From: Lichenibacterium ramalinae
GTDB taxonomy: Bacteria; Pseudomonadota; Alphaproteobacteria; Rhizobiales; Beijerinckiaceae
Assembly: GCF_004137085.1 (NCBI RefSeq)
Contig: NZ_QYBC01000001.1
Coordinates: 124,001 to 188,000 of the forward strand
Direction of reading: 5' to 3'
DNA: 64,000 nucleotides
Numbering within the stretch: position 1 is the first letter of the stretch; every line of letters begins with the position of its first letter. Positions 41,314 to 50,149 of this stretch are shown one piece after another. Made by a program: the position numbers and the translations under genes. The notes below the pieces were generated by a model. The model saw nothing but the letters and a program-made list of their open reading frames with translations. It was not told where the DNA came from and searched no databases.

Positions 41314-42156
41314 CTATTCGGCGGCCCGCATCGCCGGGGACAGCGCCTCGCCCTTGCGGGACGCGCCGGTGCGGGCGTGGGTGGCGTAGAGCATCAGGCC
41401 GGTGAAGGCGATGCCGCCGACGATGTTGCCCACCAGGGTCGGGATCTCGTTCCAGATCAGGTAGTCGAGCACCGAGAAATGACCGCCCATCAGCAGCGCC
41501 GACGGGAACAGGAACATGTTCACGACCGAATGCTCGAACGTCATGAAGAAGAACACCGTGATGGGCATCCACATGGCGATGACCTTGCCGGGCACCGAGG
41601 TCGACAACATGGCGCCGATGACGCCCGTCGACACCATCCAGTTGCACATCATGGCGCGGACGAAGAGCGTCAGCATGCCGGAAGCGCCGTACTTCTCGTA
41701 ACCGAGGGTGCGGGCTTCGCCGATGCCGGCGATGAACTTGCCGACGGCGTTGGGCTCGGTGGCGAAGCCGAAGGTGAACACGATGGCCATCATCACCGCC
41801 ACCGTGAGGGCCCCGGCGAAATTGCCCAGGAACACCACGACCCAGTTGCGCAGCACGCCCCCGACCGTGACGCCGGGACGCCGGTCGAGCAGCGCCAGGG
41901 GCGTCAGCACCACGACGCCGGTCAGGAGGTCGTAGCCCAGCAGGTACAGCATCGAGAAGCCGACCGGAAAGAGCAGAGCCCCGACGAGCGGCTGTCCGGT
42001 CGACTGGTTGATGGTGACGGCAAAAGCGGCAGCCAGGGCCAGGATGGCGCCCGCCATATAGGCGCGGATGAAAGCATCCTTCGTCGCCATGAAGACCTTG
42101 GCTTCGCCCGCGTCGATGGCCTTCCTCACGAAATCCGCTGGGGCGACATATGCCAT
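41314..42156 (-). CDS. Formate/nitrite transporter-family channel
   Basis: 280 residues with six membrane spans, an FNT pentameric channel for small monovalent anions such as formate, nitrite or hydrosulfide. The start MAYVAPADFVRKAIDAGEAK and the loops LGYDLLTGVVVLTPLALLDR and FLGNFAGALTVAVMMAIVFT match the family; MTFEHSVVNMFLFPSALLMG holds the conserved central His pair region (HSVVNM). Which anion it passes cannot be told. The gene stands alone: no nitrite reductase or pyruvate-formate lyase lies nearby. A GAGGAGTTCAGCACA stretch precedes the ATG. Confidence 0.92.
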   Translation of the reverse strand: MAYVAPADFVRKAIDAGEAKVFMATKDAFIRAYMAGAILALAAAFAVTINQSTGQPLVGALLFPVGFSMLYLLGYDLLTGVVVLTPLALLDRRPGVTVGGVLRNWVVVFLGNFAGALTVAVMMAIVFTFGFATEPNAVGKFIAGIGEARTLGYEKYGASGMLTLFVRAMMCNWMVSTGVIGAMLSTSVPGKVIAMWMPITVFFFMTFEHSVVNMFLFPSALLMGGHFSVLDYLIWNEIPTLVGNIVGGIAFTGLMLYATHARTGASRKGEALSPAMRAAE

Positions 42157-42245
42157 TGTGCTGAACTCCTCGACTGAAGTGTGGCGAGAAGCAGGCGCCG
42201 TGCCAGTCGCGTCGCCGCCGTGGCGGCGACGCGGCGGCGCGCCCG

Positions 42246-42875
42246 TCAGTATTCGGTGGCCTTGAAGCTGTCGCGCGCCGTGATGGCGTCCCACCAGCCG
42301 GCGACGCCCTGCAGCGCCATGAACGCGTCCCGATGGGGCGTCATCACCACATAGGCCATGATGGGGGCGAGGTAGAGGTCGGCGAGGCTGACGTCGGCGC
42401 CGGCGATGAATCGGTCGCCGCCCCGGATCTTCATGATCTCGTCCAGCACGCGCCGGCCCTGCGTCAGCCCTTCGGCATGCATGGCCTCGTTCCGGCCGCC
42501 GACGAAATCCGGGAAGAGGTGGTAGGCCACGACGCCGCCGATGAGGGCGCCGTAGCCGTAGCTGTCGAGGATGCTGACCGTCATGGCGGAGCGGGCCATG
42601 GCCTTGGGTTCGGCGGGGATCAGCCGCCGGCCCGGCAGGACGGCGTCGAGGTAGGCGGCGATGGCCGGTGTCTCGATGACGCGGAACCCGTCGACGTCGA
42701 CGACCGGCACCTTACCGAAGGGGTGCCGGGCGAGGTGCTCGGGCGACTTCGGCTCGCCCGCCAGGACGTTGACCGGCACCTGCTCGATGTCGGTGACGCA
42801 CTTCTCGGCGAGCAGCATCTTCACGGTGCGCACGTAGGTGGAATTGTTGAATCCCCACAATTTGATGGCCGGCAT
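42246..42875 (-). CDS. Glutathione S-transferase family protein
   Basis: 209 residues. The N-terminal thioredoxin-like domain has KLWGFNNSTYVRTVKMLLAE with the catalytic Ser in the NSTY turn (about 12), the cis-proline in HPFGKVPVVDVDG, and the glutathione-contacting VIETPAIAAYLD. The all-helical C-terminal domain runs from about 95. It probably conjugates glutathione to electrophiles or acts as a peroxidase. An AGGAGGACGACC ribosome-binding stretch precedes the start at 42875. The two ATGs further upstream are shadow. It diverges from the SDR gene at 43067. Confidence 0.9.
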   Translation of the reverse strand: MPAIKLWGFNNSTYVRTVKMLLAEKCVTDIEQVPVNVLAGEPKSPEHLARHPFGKVPVVDVDGFRVIETPAIAAYLDAVLPGRRLIPAEPKAMARSAMTVSILDSYGYGALIGGVVAYHLFPDFVGGRNEAMHAEGLTQGRRVLDEIMKIRGGDRFIAGADVSLADLYLAPIMAYVVMTPHRDAFMALQGVAGWWDAITARDSFKATEY

Positions 42876-43066
42876 GGTCGTCCTCCTGCGTTTCCCCAGG
42901 GAGGATGGAACCGGGCGGGCGCGGGTCAAGGGCGCGGCGCGCGGCGGGCGGCGTCATCCGTCGCAGGTTCCGCCCCTGCGGCCCTCGGCCGCCGCGGGGC
43001 GACCGGAGGCCGGTCCGCGGCATTGGGACGGTGACACCGGAACCACGACGACACCACGAGGACGCC

Positions 43067-43978
43067 ATGACCGACGCCGCCGCCGCCGCCGCCCGCCTGC
43101 GCATGCAGGACCCGCGCAAGCAGTACCCGCAGCCGCCCTTCCCAAAGCAGCCGCAGGGCGCGCCCGGCCTGGCCCGGGCCATGGACCCCAAGCCCGACCA
43201 CGGCGAGACCAGCTACAAGGGCTACGGGCGCCTGCAGGGACGCAAGGCCCTGGTGACGGGCGCGGATTCGGGCATCGGCCGGGCGGCCGCCATCGCCTTC
43301 GCCCGCGAGGGGGCCGACGTGGCCCTGAGCTACCTCGCCGACGAGCAGGCCGACGCCCAGGAAGTGCAGGCGGTGATCGAGGCCGATGGCCGCAAGTGCA
43401 TCCTGCTGCCGGGCGACATCAAGGACGAGAGCTGGTGCGGCGAACTCGTGGCCCGGGCGGTCTCGGGGCTCGGCGGGCTCGACATCCTGGTCAACAACGC
43501 CGGCAAGCAGGTGAACCAGCCCGACGTGCAGGACATCACGACCGAGCAGTTCGACCAGACGATGAAGACCAACCTCTACGCGATGTTCTGGATCACCAAG
43601 GCGGCGCTCCAGCACATGCCGCCGGGTGCCGCCATCATCAACACGGCCTCGGTCCAGGGGTTCAGCCCCTCCGAGGGGCTGCTCGACTATGCCACCACCA
43701 AGGCGGGCATCCTGGCCTTCACCAAGGCGCTGGCCAAGCAGCAGATCGAGCGCGGCATCCGCGTCAACGCCGTGGCGCCGGGCCCGTTCTGGACGGCGCT
43801 GCAGCCGTCCGGCGGCCAGACGCAGGAGAAGCTGGAAACATTCGGCAGCGCCGTGCCGCTCGGCCGCCCCGGCCAGCCCGTCGAACTCGCGCCCGTCTAC
43901 GTCTTCCTGGCCTCGCAGGAGGCCAGCTACGTCACGGGCGAGACCTATGCGGCGACGGGCGGCAAGGGCACGGCCTGA
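43067..43978 (+). CDS. SDR oxidoreductase of the YghA/DR-like (extended N-terminus) type
   Basis: 303 residues. A long N-terminal extension (RMQDPRKQYPQPPFPKQPQG, typical of the YghA group) precedes the SDR fold: the cofactor loop ALVTGADSGIGRAAAIAFA, the NNAG motif, ASVQGFSPSEGLLDYATTKAG with Ser, Tyr-x3-Lys and a VAPGPFWT loop. It oxidises or reduces an alcohol or carbonyl with NAD(P); the substrate is unknown. The ATG at 43067 is preceded by GAGGACGCC. It diverges from the GST gene and is followed after 77 bases by a small hypothetical. Confidence 0.92.
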   Translation: MTDAAAAAARLRMQDPRKQYPQPPFPKQPQGAPGLARAMDPKPDHGETSYKGYGRLQGRKALVTGADSGIGRAAAIAFAREGADVALSYLADEQADAQEVQAVIEADGRKCILLPGDIKDESWCGELVARAVSGLGGLDILVNNAGKQVNQPDVQDITTEQFDQTMKTNLYAMFWITKAALQHMPPGAAIINTASVQGFSPSEGLLDYATTKAGILAFTKALAKQQIERGIRVNAVAPGPFWTALQPSGGQTQEKLETFGSAVPLGRPGQPVELAPVYVFLASQEASYVTGETYAATGGKGTA

Positions 43979-44055
43979 CGGCCGGAGAACCCCTTCTGTC
44001 GGGCGGGCGTTCAGCCGCCACGCCCTCCCCCCGAAGCCGACGGGACCGATCCTCC

Positions 44056-44391
44056 ATGAGTCGAAGCCAGATCCGCGAGACCCCCACAGACCCCGAGACG
44101 CCGCCGACGGGCGGCCCCCAGCCCGAGCCCGACCGGGCCGGGCAGCGCCGACCCTTCACGCGGGCGGCGCTCGACGCCGCCCTCGCCCGACGACGGGAGA
44201 TCGCCGCGCAGCCGAAACCGCCGCTCGGCGCCCTCGACCTCTTCATCGTCCGCGGCGCCGCCTGCGGCAACGATTTCGGCTGGGAGATCCGCCGCTTCGG
44301 CGCCATCGTGGTGGCCCGCAGCCCCGAAGGCTATCCCGGCCCCGCCGCGGCGCGCCAGGCCGGCGAGGCGGCGCTGCGACGCCTCGGCTGA
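44056..44391 (+). CDS. Small protein of unknown function
   Basis: 111 residues. The N-terminal third is proline-rich and charged (TPTDPETPPTGGPQPEPDRA), the C-terminal half more folded: PLGALDLFIVRGAACGNDFG and IRRFGAIVVARSPEGYPG, followed by a helix (GEAALRRLG). No signal peptide or membrane span. I recognise no family. The ATG at 44056 has no clear ribosome-binding site other than a GGACCGATCC stretch. It lies 77 bases after the SDR gene and may share its transcript. Confidence 0.5.
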   Translation: MSRSQIRETPTDPETPPTGGPQPEPDRAGQRRPFTRAALDAALARRREIAAQPKPPLGALDLFIVRGAACGNDFGWEIRRFGAIVVARSPEGYPGPAAARQAGEAALRRLG

Positions 44392-44494
44392 CGGGCGGGC
44401 GCCCGTCCCTTGCCTGGGCGGCGCCCGCCGTGCACCCTGCGGCCATGCCGGGTCACGGCGCACGGCCCGAAGGCCGCCAGGGGAGAGAACGTCC

Positions 44495-45484
44495 ATGCAC
44501 ATCTTGGTCATCGGCGCGGCCGGCATGGTGGGGCGCAAGCTCGTGGCGAAGCTCGCGCGGGACGGCGGGCCGGGCGGGCGGGCGATCGACACCCTGACGC
44601 TCGTCGACGTCGTGCCGCCGGCGGTGCCGGAGGGCTTCTCCGGCAGTGCCGAGGCCGTCACGGCGGACCTGTCGGCGCCGGGCGAGGCCGAAGCGCTGGT
44701 GGCGCGGCGGCCCGACATCGTGTTCCACCTCGCCGCCGTGGTGTCGGGCGAAGCCGAGGCGGATTTCGACAAGGGATACCGCATCAACCTCGACGGCACG
44801 CGATATCTGTTCGAGGCGATCCGCCAGGAGGGCCTGAAGGCGCCCTACAAGCCCCGCGTGGTCTTCACGTCGTCGATCGCGGTCTTCGGCGCCCCCTTCC
44901 CCGACCGCATCCACGACGAGTTCTTCACGACGCCGCTGACCAGCTACGGCACCCAGAAGGCCATCGGCGAACTCCTGCTCTCCGACTACAGCCGCCGCGG
45001 CTTCTTCGACGGGATCGGCATCCGCCTGCCGACCATCTGCATCCGCCCCGGCAAACCCAACCTCGCGGCCTCGGGCTTCTTCTCCGGCATCCTGCGCGAA
45101 CCGCTCGCCGGCCGGGAAGCGGTGCTGCCGGTTTCGGAGGACGTCCGCCACTGGTTCGCGAGCCCGCGGGCCGCGGTGGGCTTCCTCGTCCATGCCGCGG
45201 AGGTCGACACGGCGGCGCTGGGCGACCGGCGCAACATCAGCCTGCCCGGCCTGTCGGCCACGGTCGGCGAGGAGATCGCGGCGCTCCGGCGCGTCGGCGG
45301 CGACAAGGCCGTGGCGCTGATCCGGCGCGAGCCCGACCCCACCATCGCCCGCATCGTGGCGGGCTGGGCGCAGGACTTCGACACGCGCCGGGCCGAAGCG
45401 CTGGGCTTCCGCGCCGAGACGAGCTTCGACGCCATCGTGCGGGCCCATGTCGAGGACGAACTCGGCGGGGTCGTGGGCGGTTGA
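44495..45484 (+). CDS. denD: D-erythronate dehydrogenase-like NAD epimerase/dehydratase
   Basis: 329 residues, extended SDR type. The nucleotide loop MHILVIGAAGMVGRKLVAKL, the VFTSSIAVFG catalytic serine region and SYGTQKAIGELL (Tyr-x3-Lys) fit the active site, and RLPTICIRPGKPNLAASGFF matches the DenD group, which oxidises D-erythronate at C2 in tetronate catabolism. No OtnK kinase or OtnI/OtnC partner is seen here, so the wider path is not shown. An AGGGGAGAG ribosome-binding stretch is upstream of the ATG. It begins an operon with the EamA transporter (TTG overlap) and an SDR. Confidence 0.8.
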   Translation: MHILVIGAAGMVGRKLVAKLARDGGPGGRAIDTLTLVDVVPPAVPEGFSGSAEAVTADLSAPGEAEALVARRPDIVFHLAAVVSGEAEADFDKGYRINLDGTRYLFEAIRQEGLKAPYKPRVVFTSSIAVFGAPFPDRIHDEFFTTPLTSYGTQKAIGELLLSDYSRRGFFDGIGIRLPTICIRPGKPNLAASGFFSGILREPLAGREAVLPVSEDVRHWFASPRAAVGFLVHAAEVDTAALGDRRNISLPGLSATVGEEIAALRRVGGDKAVALIRREPDPTIARIVAGWAQDFDTRRAEALGFRAETSFDAIVRAHVEDELGGVVGG

Positions 45485-46371
45485 GGCAGGGGGCCGCCGC
45501 GGACGGCGGCACGGTCCTCACCGGCATCGCGCTGGCGTCCTGCGGCTATTCGCTGTTCTCGCTGCAGGACGCCGTCGTCAAGTGGCTGGTCGCCGGCTAT
45601 CCCGTGTCCGAGATCCTGTTCCTGCGCTCCCTCGTCATCGTGGGCATCACGCTGGCGGCAGGGGGCGGGCCGCGGCTGCTGCGCAGCGCCGCCCGCAGCC
45701 GCAACAAGGGGCCGCTCGCGCTGCGGGGCCTCCTCATCCTGGTCGCCTGGCTGCTGTTCTATTCGGCGGCGGCGCGGATGGGGCTCGCCGAGATCACCAC
45801 GCTGTACTTCGCCGCGCCGGTCATCGCGGTCTCGCTCTCGGCCCTGGTGCTCAAGGAGCGCGTCGGGGCGGCGCGCTGGGGCGCGGTGGGCACGGGCTTC
45901 GCCGGCGTGGCGGTGGCGGCGGGTCCCCTCGGGGCGCTGCAGCCTGGGCCGGCCGTGGCGGCGCTCGCCGCCGCCGCCTGCTGGGGCACCAGCACCGTGC
46001 TGGTGCGCTGGATCGGCCGCACGGATTCGACCCTGGTGCAGATGCTGTCCAGCAACGCCATCTTCGTCGCCGGCTCCCTGCCTCCGCTGTTCTGGCTGTG
46101 GCGCAGCCCCGACCCCGCCAGCCTCGCCCTGATGCTGGGCCTCGGCCTCGTCGGCGGGCTCGGGCAATACCTGCTGTTCGAAGGGTTCCGCTACGCGCCG
46201 GCCTCGGCCCTGGCCCCCGTCGAATATACCGGGCTTGTCTGGGCCGGGGTCTACGGCTACGCGATCTGGGCCGACATCCCCGGCCCCGGCACGGTCGCGG
46301 GCGCCGCCCTCATCGTTGCGGGCAGCCTGGGTCTGGTCTGGTCCGAGCGGCGGCGCGCGGCAACGACATAG
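45481..46371 (+). CDS. DMT-superfamily (EamA) transporter
   Basis: 296 residues with ten membrane spans in two EamA repeats ([20 protein letters not shown] at the start; [20 protein letters not shown] opening the second). EamA proteins export amino acids, nucleotides or other metabolites. Translation likely starts at the TTG at 45481, which overlaps the denD stop (TTGA) in the manner of coupled genes; no ATG lies close by in frame. It sits between denD and an SDR, so it may move the substrate or product of the same path. Confidence 0.85.
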   Translation: MRQGAAADGGTVLTGIALASCGYSLFSLQDAVVKWLVAGYPVSEILFLRSLVIVGITLAAGGGPRLLRSAARSRNKGPLALRGLLILVAWLLFYSAAARMGLAEITTLYFAAPVIAVSLSALVLKERVGAARWGAVGTGFAGVAVAAGPLGALQPGPAVAALAAAACWGTSTVLVRWIGRTDSTLVQMLSSNAIFVAGSLPPLFWLWRSPDPASLALMLGLGLVGGLGQYLLFEGFRYAPASALAPVEYTGLVWAGVYGYAIWADIPGPGTVAGAALIVAGSLGLVWSERRRAATT

Positions 46372-46387
46372 AGGGGGAGGAACCGCC

Positions 46388-47137
46388 ATGGCGGACAGCA
46401 AGGGCATCGCACTCGTGACGGGTGCGGGATCGGGCATCGGGGAAGCCGTGGCGGTGGCGCTGGCGTCCGCGGGCTTCACCACCGTGCTGACGGGCCGCCG
46501 GCGCGACGCGCTGGAGCGGGTGGCGGGCGTCATCGGGCCCCGGGCCGCCGTGGTCCCCGCCGACCTCACCGACCCGGGTTCGGTCGCGGCGCTGTTCGCC
46601 GCCGTGAAGGCCGACCACGGGCGGCTCGACGTGCTGTTCAACAACGCCGGCACCAACGCGCCCCCCGTCGACCTCGAGGACCTCACGCTGGACCAGTGGC
46701 GCGGCGTCATCGACACCAACGTGACGGGCGTCTTCCTGTGCATCCAGGAGGCCTTCCGCATCATGAAGGCGCAGGAACCCCGCGGCGGCCGCATCATCAA
46801 CAACGGCTCGATCTCGTCGACCATGCCGCGGCCGAACTCAGCCCCCTATACGGCGTCGAAACACGCCGTGACGGGCCTCACCCGCGCGGCCTCGCTCGAC
46901 GGCCGCAAATACGGCATCGCGGTCGGGCAGATCGACATCGGCAACACGCTGACGCCCATGGCGGCGAAGATGCAGGGCGGCGTGCTGCAGGCCGACCTGA
47001 CGATCAAGCCGGAGCCGACCTTCGACGTGAAGCATGTCGCCGATGCCGTGGTCTACATGGCGGGCCTGCCGCTCGACGCCAACGTCCAGTCCATGACGAT
47101 CCTGGCCACCACCATGCCCTACGTGGGCCGCGGCTGA
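46388..47137 (+). CDS. Short-chain dehydrogenase/reductase
   Basis: 249 residues. The classical SDR signature is complete: [19 protein letters not shown] (cofactor), NNAG, the catalytic [20 protein letters not shown] (Ser, Tyr-x3-Lys), and a C-terminal [17 protein letters not shown]. An aspartate-free second strand followed by [11 protein letters not shown] suggests NADP binding. A GGGGGAGG ribosome-binding stretch lies just before the ATG. It is the last gene of the denD operon, ended by a hairpin, and probably works on a related sugar acid, but that is inference. Confidence 0.9.
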   Translation: MADSKGIALVTGAGSGIGEAVAVALASAGFTTVLTGRRRDALERVAGVIGPRAAVVPADLTDPGSVAALFAAVKADHGRLDVLFNNAGTNAPPVDLEDLTLDQWRGVIDTNVTGVFLCIQEAFRIMKAQEPRGGRIINNGSISSTMPRPNSAPYTASKHAVTGLTRAASLDGRKYGIAVGQIDIGNTLTPMAAKMQGGVLQADLTIKPEPTFDVKHVADAVVYMAGLPLDANVQSMTILATTMPYVGRG

Positions 47138-47145
47138 ACGCGCGA

Positions 47146-47170
47146 ACGCCCCGGACGAGGTCCGGGGCGT
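47146..47170. terminator. Terminator after the denD operon
   Basis: Perfect 11-base stem ACGCCCCGGAC (47146-47156), loop GAG, GTCCGGGGCGT (47160-47170), nine bases after the SDR stop codon. CGGGTATTCC follows. Likely the shared end of this operon, with the DUF1236 gene converging on it. Confidence 0.75.
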
Positions 47171-47257
47171 CGGGTATTCCAAGTCGAAGACGTCGAGCCA
47201 TGGGGCCCGACGTCGCCTGACCCGTATGTCAGTGACCTTGGAGGGCCTGGCCCGCCG

Positions 47258-47719
47258 TCACTCGATGATCTCGACCACCCGACGGGTGGCGGGATCGACG
47301 ATCACGGGACGCTCGTTCACCACCGTGTAACGATAGCCGGGCTTCGTCGCGTATTCGGTCGGGACCTCGTAATAGGTCACGCCTTCCCGCGGCAGCACGA
47401 CGCCGGGGTGCAGGCTTTCGGCGTAGTGGAACGACGGGCGGTGCTCGCGGACCACGTATTCACGGAAACGCGGACGCTCGTTGACGCCCAGCACGTCTCC
47501 CACGATGCCGGTCGCGGTGCCGACGGCACCCGTGACGGCGCCGACGCCGGCGCCGACCGCGCCACCCACGATGCCGCCGACGGGGCCGGCCGCGTTCTCG
47601 CCCTGGGCCGCGCCGCGCTGCGCGCCGTTGACGGTGCCGTTCACGACCTGGGCCTGGACGGCGATGGGGGCCGCGAGCGTCGCGGCGGCGAAGACGGCGA
47701 CGATGATGGTATTGCGCAT
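47258..47719 (-). CDS. DUF1236 secreted protein
   Basis: 153 residues. The signal peptide ends QAQ (MRNTIIVAVFAAATLAAPIAV); a glycine-zipper-like stretch (GAAQGENAAGPVGGIVGGAV, repeated GxxxG) follows, then two DUF1236 motifs, REYVVREHRPSFHY and TYYEVPTEYATKPGYRYTVV. DUF1236 proteins are common periplasmic or outer-membrane proteins in Hyphomicrobiales, without a known role. A strong AAGGAG stands at correct spacing from the ATG at 47719. Alone on this strand, in a region of about 240 bases shared with the HAD gene. Confidence 0.88.
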   Translation of the reverse strand: MRNTIIVAVFAAATLAAPIAVQAQVVNGTVNGAQRGAAQGENAAGPVGGIVGGAVGAGVGAVTGAVGTATGIVGDVLGVNERPRFREYVVREHRPSFHYAESLHPGVVLPREGVTYYEVPTEYATKPGYRYTVVNERPVIVDPATRRVVEIIE

Positions 47720-47980
47720 GAAGAACTCCTTGTTCGCCTAGCCGACCAACGTAACGCCAGATTTTTGGTTCCTAACCGCCTTGATTTTGTGCAGTCGCCG
47801 GTGGAGACACCCCTTGCGTGGGATTTTTTCCCACGTTAAATCGATGACGTCACGCCGCGCGCCCCACCCGCGCCGTGGCCGTCGGGGAGGGCTTTGCCCC
47901 CACTCTGTCCTCCCCGATGCATCCGCGGCCGCCGCCTCCGGCCCTGGCGGCCCGCCGGACCGCCGTGCTAGTGCGGCGCC

Positions 47981-48709
47981 ATGCACGTTCCGCCCGCCCC
48001 CCTCGCCGCGCTCCTCTTCGACAAGGACGGCACGCTCGTCGATTTCGACCTCACCTGGGGCCGCGCCGGCCACGCCGTCATGCTGGCGCTCGGCGGCGGC
48101 GACGCCGCGGCCGTGGCGCGGCTGGCCGAGGCCATGCACTACGATGTCGCGGCGTTGCGCTTCGCCCCGTCCTCGCCGCTGATCGCGGGCGCGCCCGACA
48201 CCTATGTCCACCTGTGGGCTGAAGCCCTGGGGCGGAGCGACGACGCTGTGCTGCTGGACGAGATGAATGCCGCCTTCACCGACGCGACGCTGCGGGCGCT
48301 GGCGCCGATCGGCACGCCCGAGGCGGTGCTGCTGGCGCTGAAGGGCCGCGGCCTGAAGCTCGGCCTCGCCACCAACGACGGCGAAGCCAGCGCGCGGCGC
48401 CAGCTCGCCGCTCTCGGTCTCGACGCCCACATGGACTTCATCGCCGGCTACGACACGGGCCATGGCGGGAAGCCGGACCCCGGCATGGTGCTGGCCTTCG
48501 CGGCGGCGACCGGCGTCGCGCCGGGACGCATCGGCATGGTGGGCGACAGCCACCTCGACCTCGTCTCGGCCCGCGCCGCCGGAGCGGTGGCCATCGCGGT
48601 GCTGACCGGGCCGGCGCGGCGCGACGAGCTGGCGCCGCTCGCCGACCACGTGATCGACGGCATCGCCGACCTGCCGGCCCTGGTCGACAGGCTGTCGGGC
48701 ACGGCATAG
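47981..48709 (+). CDS. HAD-superfamily phosphatase (phosphoglycolate phosphatase-like)
   Basis: 242 residues. Motif I is LLFDKDGTLVDFDLTW with the nucleophile Asp, motif II LGLATNDGEAS, and motif IV GRIGMVGDSHLDLVSARAAG. The helical cap domain runs from about 20 to 100. The closest well-known family is phosphoglycolate phosphatase (Gph), but the loop after motif I differs from the GD motif typical of Gph, so the substrate stays open. Repeat R1 copy 2 begins at its stop codon. A LacI-type regulator gene converges from the right. Confidence 0.85.
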   Translation: MHVPPAPLAALLFDKDGTLVDFDLTWGRAGHAVMLALGGGDAAAVARLAEAMHYDVAALRFAPSSPLIAGAPDTYVHLWAEALGRSDDAVLLDEMNAAFTDATLRALAPIGTPEAVLLALKGRGLKLGLATNDGEASARRQLAALGLDAHMDFIAGYDTGHGGKPDPGMVLAFAAATGVAPGRIGMVGDSHLDLVSARAAGAVAIAVLTGPARRDELAPLADHVIDGIADLPALVDRLSGTA

Positions 48710-48790
48710 AGCGCTTCCGCTCCAGCTTCGGATCGAGACGTTTTCATCGGCTTGGAGCCGTGAAGGCGACTCCGGGAAAGCCGATACGGC
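48707..48790 (-). repeat. Dispersed palindromic repeat R1, copy 2
   Basis: Read on the minus strand it matches the R1 copy at 10744-10845: TATCGGCTTTCCC, then AAGCCGATGAAA, then CGAAGCTGGAGCGGAAGCGC. The stem arms ATCGGCTT (48746-48753) and AAGCCGAT (48778-48785) are present. It begins on the stop codon of the HAD gene and lacks the 15-base block of copy 1. Confidence 0.7.
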
Positions 48791-48907
48791 TCCGGGCCTC
48801 GGCCCGTCCGCGGCGCGGTTCAGCCGATCGTGCGCCGCCAGCGGCACGGTGCGTGTCGGAGGCCGATGCCGGACAGGCCGTGCCGGCGACGGACCGCGGC
48901 GCCCGGC

Positions 48908-49939
48908 TCAGTCCGGGGCCGGGCCGGTCGATCGGCGAAGGACCAGTTCGGGCTCGAGCCGGACGCGCGGCGGATGCAGCGCGGCATGACCGAGCCGGGC
49001 GAACAGCATCTCCGCCGCGATGGTTCCCTGCCGCACCCCATCGGTGCGGATGGTCGTCAGGGCAGGCGTGAGCCAGGGCGCGAAAGGAAGATCGTCGAAG
49101 CCCACCACCGACAGGTCCTCCGGGACGCGGCGGCCCAGGGCCCGCGCCGCGCTCAGCACGCCGATGGCGATCGTGTCGTTGCCGGCGAACACGGCCGTGA
49201 GGTCGGGGCGTCGCTCAAGCAGGGTCGTCGCCGCCCGATGGCCGCTTTCGGCGCTGAAGTTGCCGTCCGTGATGGCGTCCTCGTCGAGGTGAAGGTCGTG
49301 CCCGACCATGGCGGCCCCGAGCGCGGCCAGCCGCGCATCCCGCGACGTGTAGCCCCGCGGCGAGAACGTGACCGCGCCGATCCGGCGATGCCCCAGCGCC
49401 ACGACATGCTCCACGGCCGCGCCGATCGCCGCTCGCGTCGTGAACGTCACCGACACCTCGTCCTTGTGCCGGACGGAGCCGACCAGAACGAGTGGAAAGC
49501 CCTTCTCGATCAGCGACACCAGCGCCTCGTCCCCGACGCGCGGGTTGAGCACGATCAGCCCATCGATGCGCCGCGACTCGACGAGGTGGTCGTAGGCGCC
49601 CGGCCGCTCCTCCGCCCCCAGCCCCTCCACCAGGACGTGGAAGCCCATCTCGCGGTTGGCTCGCTCGATCCCGTAGAGGATCTGCGGGATGAAGGCGTCG
49701 ACGAGGAGGATCGACGGATCGGACACCACGAGACCGATCGTCTCGCTGTTGCCGCTCACCAGCATGCGCGCCGCGGAATTGGGCTTGTAGCCGAGATCCT
49801 CGGCGGCACGCATCACCCGCTTCCGTGTCTCGGGGCTGAGCGCCACCCGTCCCGAACCGCTGAGGACGAGCGACACTGTGGTGCGGGACACGCCCGCTCG
49901 CCGCGCGACGTCGTGGCTGGTGATGCGAGGTCGACTCAC
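48908..49939 (-). CDS. LacI-family transcriptional regulator
   Basis: 343 residues. The N-terminal helix-turn-helix ITSHDVARRAGVSRTTVSLV (about 6-25) is followed by the hinge YKPNSAARMLVSG and a periplasmic-binding-like sensor domain (about 60-330; LVVSDPSILLVDAFIPQILY, FAGNDTIAIGVLSAARALG, VVGFDDLPFAPWLTPALTTI). It diverges from the ABC-importer operon, and the perfect palindrome at 50058-50075 in the gap is the probable operator. The inducer should be the transported sugar or a derivative. Its own start at 49939 (ATGAGTCGACC) lies within 120 bases of the operator, so it may repress itself. Confidence 0.93.
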   Translation of the reverse strand: MSRPRITSHDVARRAGVSRTTVSLVLSGSGRVALSPETRKRVMRAAEDLGYKPNSAARMLVSGNSETIGLVVSDPSILLVDAFIPQILYGIERANREMGFHVLVEGLGAEERPGAYDHLVESRRIDGLIVLNPRVGDEALVSLIEKGFPLVLVGSVRHKDEVSVTFTTRAAIGAAVEHVVALGHRRIGAVTFSPRGYTSRDARLAALGAAMVGHDLHLDEDAITDGNFSAESGHRAATTLLERRPDLTAVFAGNDTIAIGVLSAARALGRRVPEDLSVVGFDDLPFAPWLTPALTTIRTDGVRQGTIAAEMLFARLGHAALHPPRVRLEPELVLRRSTGPAPD

Positions 49940-50025
49940 GTCTTCTCCGGGCGTCTGGCGGGATGGTCGACCCTACGGCACCCATTCAATCGTCGTCGGG
50001 GCGCGCCCACAAGGGCGAAACACGC

Positions 50026-50054
50026 TTGACACCCCACATGGGACGCCATTAGCT
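50026..50054 (+). promoter_or_regulatory. Promoter of the sugar-importer operon
   Basis: TTGACA at 50026-50031 is a perfect -35 hexamer; a weak -10 (TTAGCT at 50049-50054 after 17 bases, or TAGCTT) follows. The LacI-type palindrome starts four bases after the -10, overlapping the transcription start. This places repression at the point of initiation. Confidence 0.55.
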
Positions 50055-50057
50055 TTC

Positions 50058-50075
50058 TACTAACACGTGTTAGTA
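50058..50075. promoter_or_regulatory. LacI-type operator palindrome
   Basis: TACTAACACGTGTTAGTA is a perfect 18-base palindrome with the central CG that LacI-family regulators usually contact. It lies between the divergent LacI-family gene and the importer genes, next to the -10 region. A second partial half-site (ACGTGTCAG) lies at about 50095-50103. Confidence 0.8.
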
Positions 50076-50149
50076 ACACGCATTTAATGAACTAAAACGT
50101 GTCAGGTGCGCCGGCGCGGGCATTTTTCGCCAATCTCGGGGGGGAGTTC

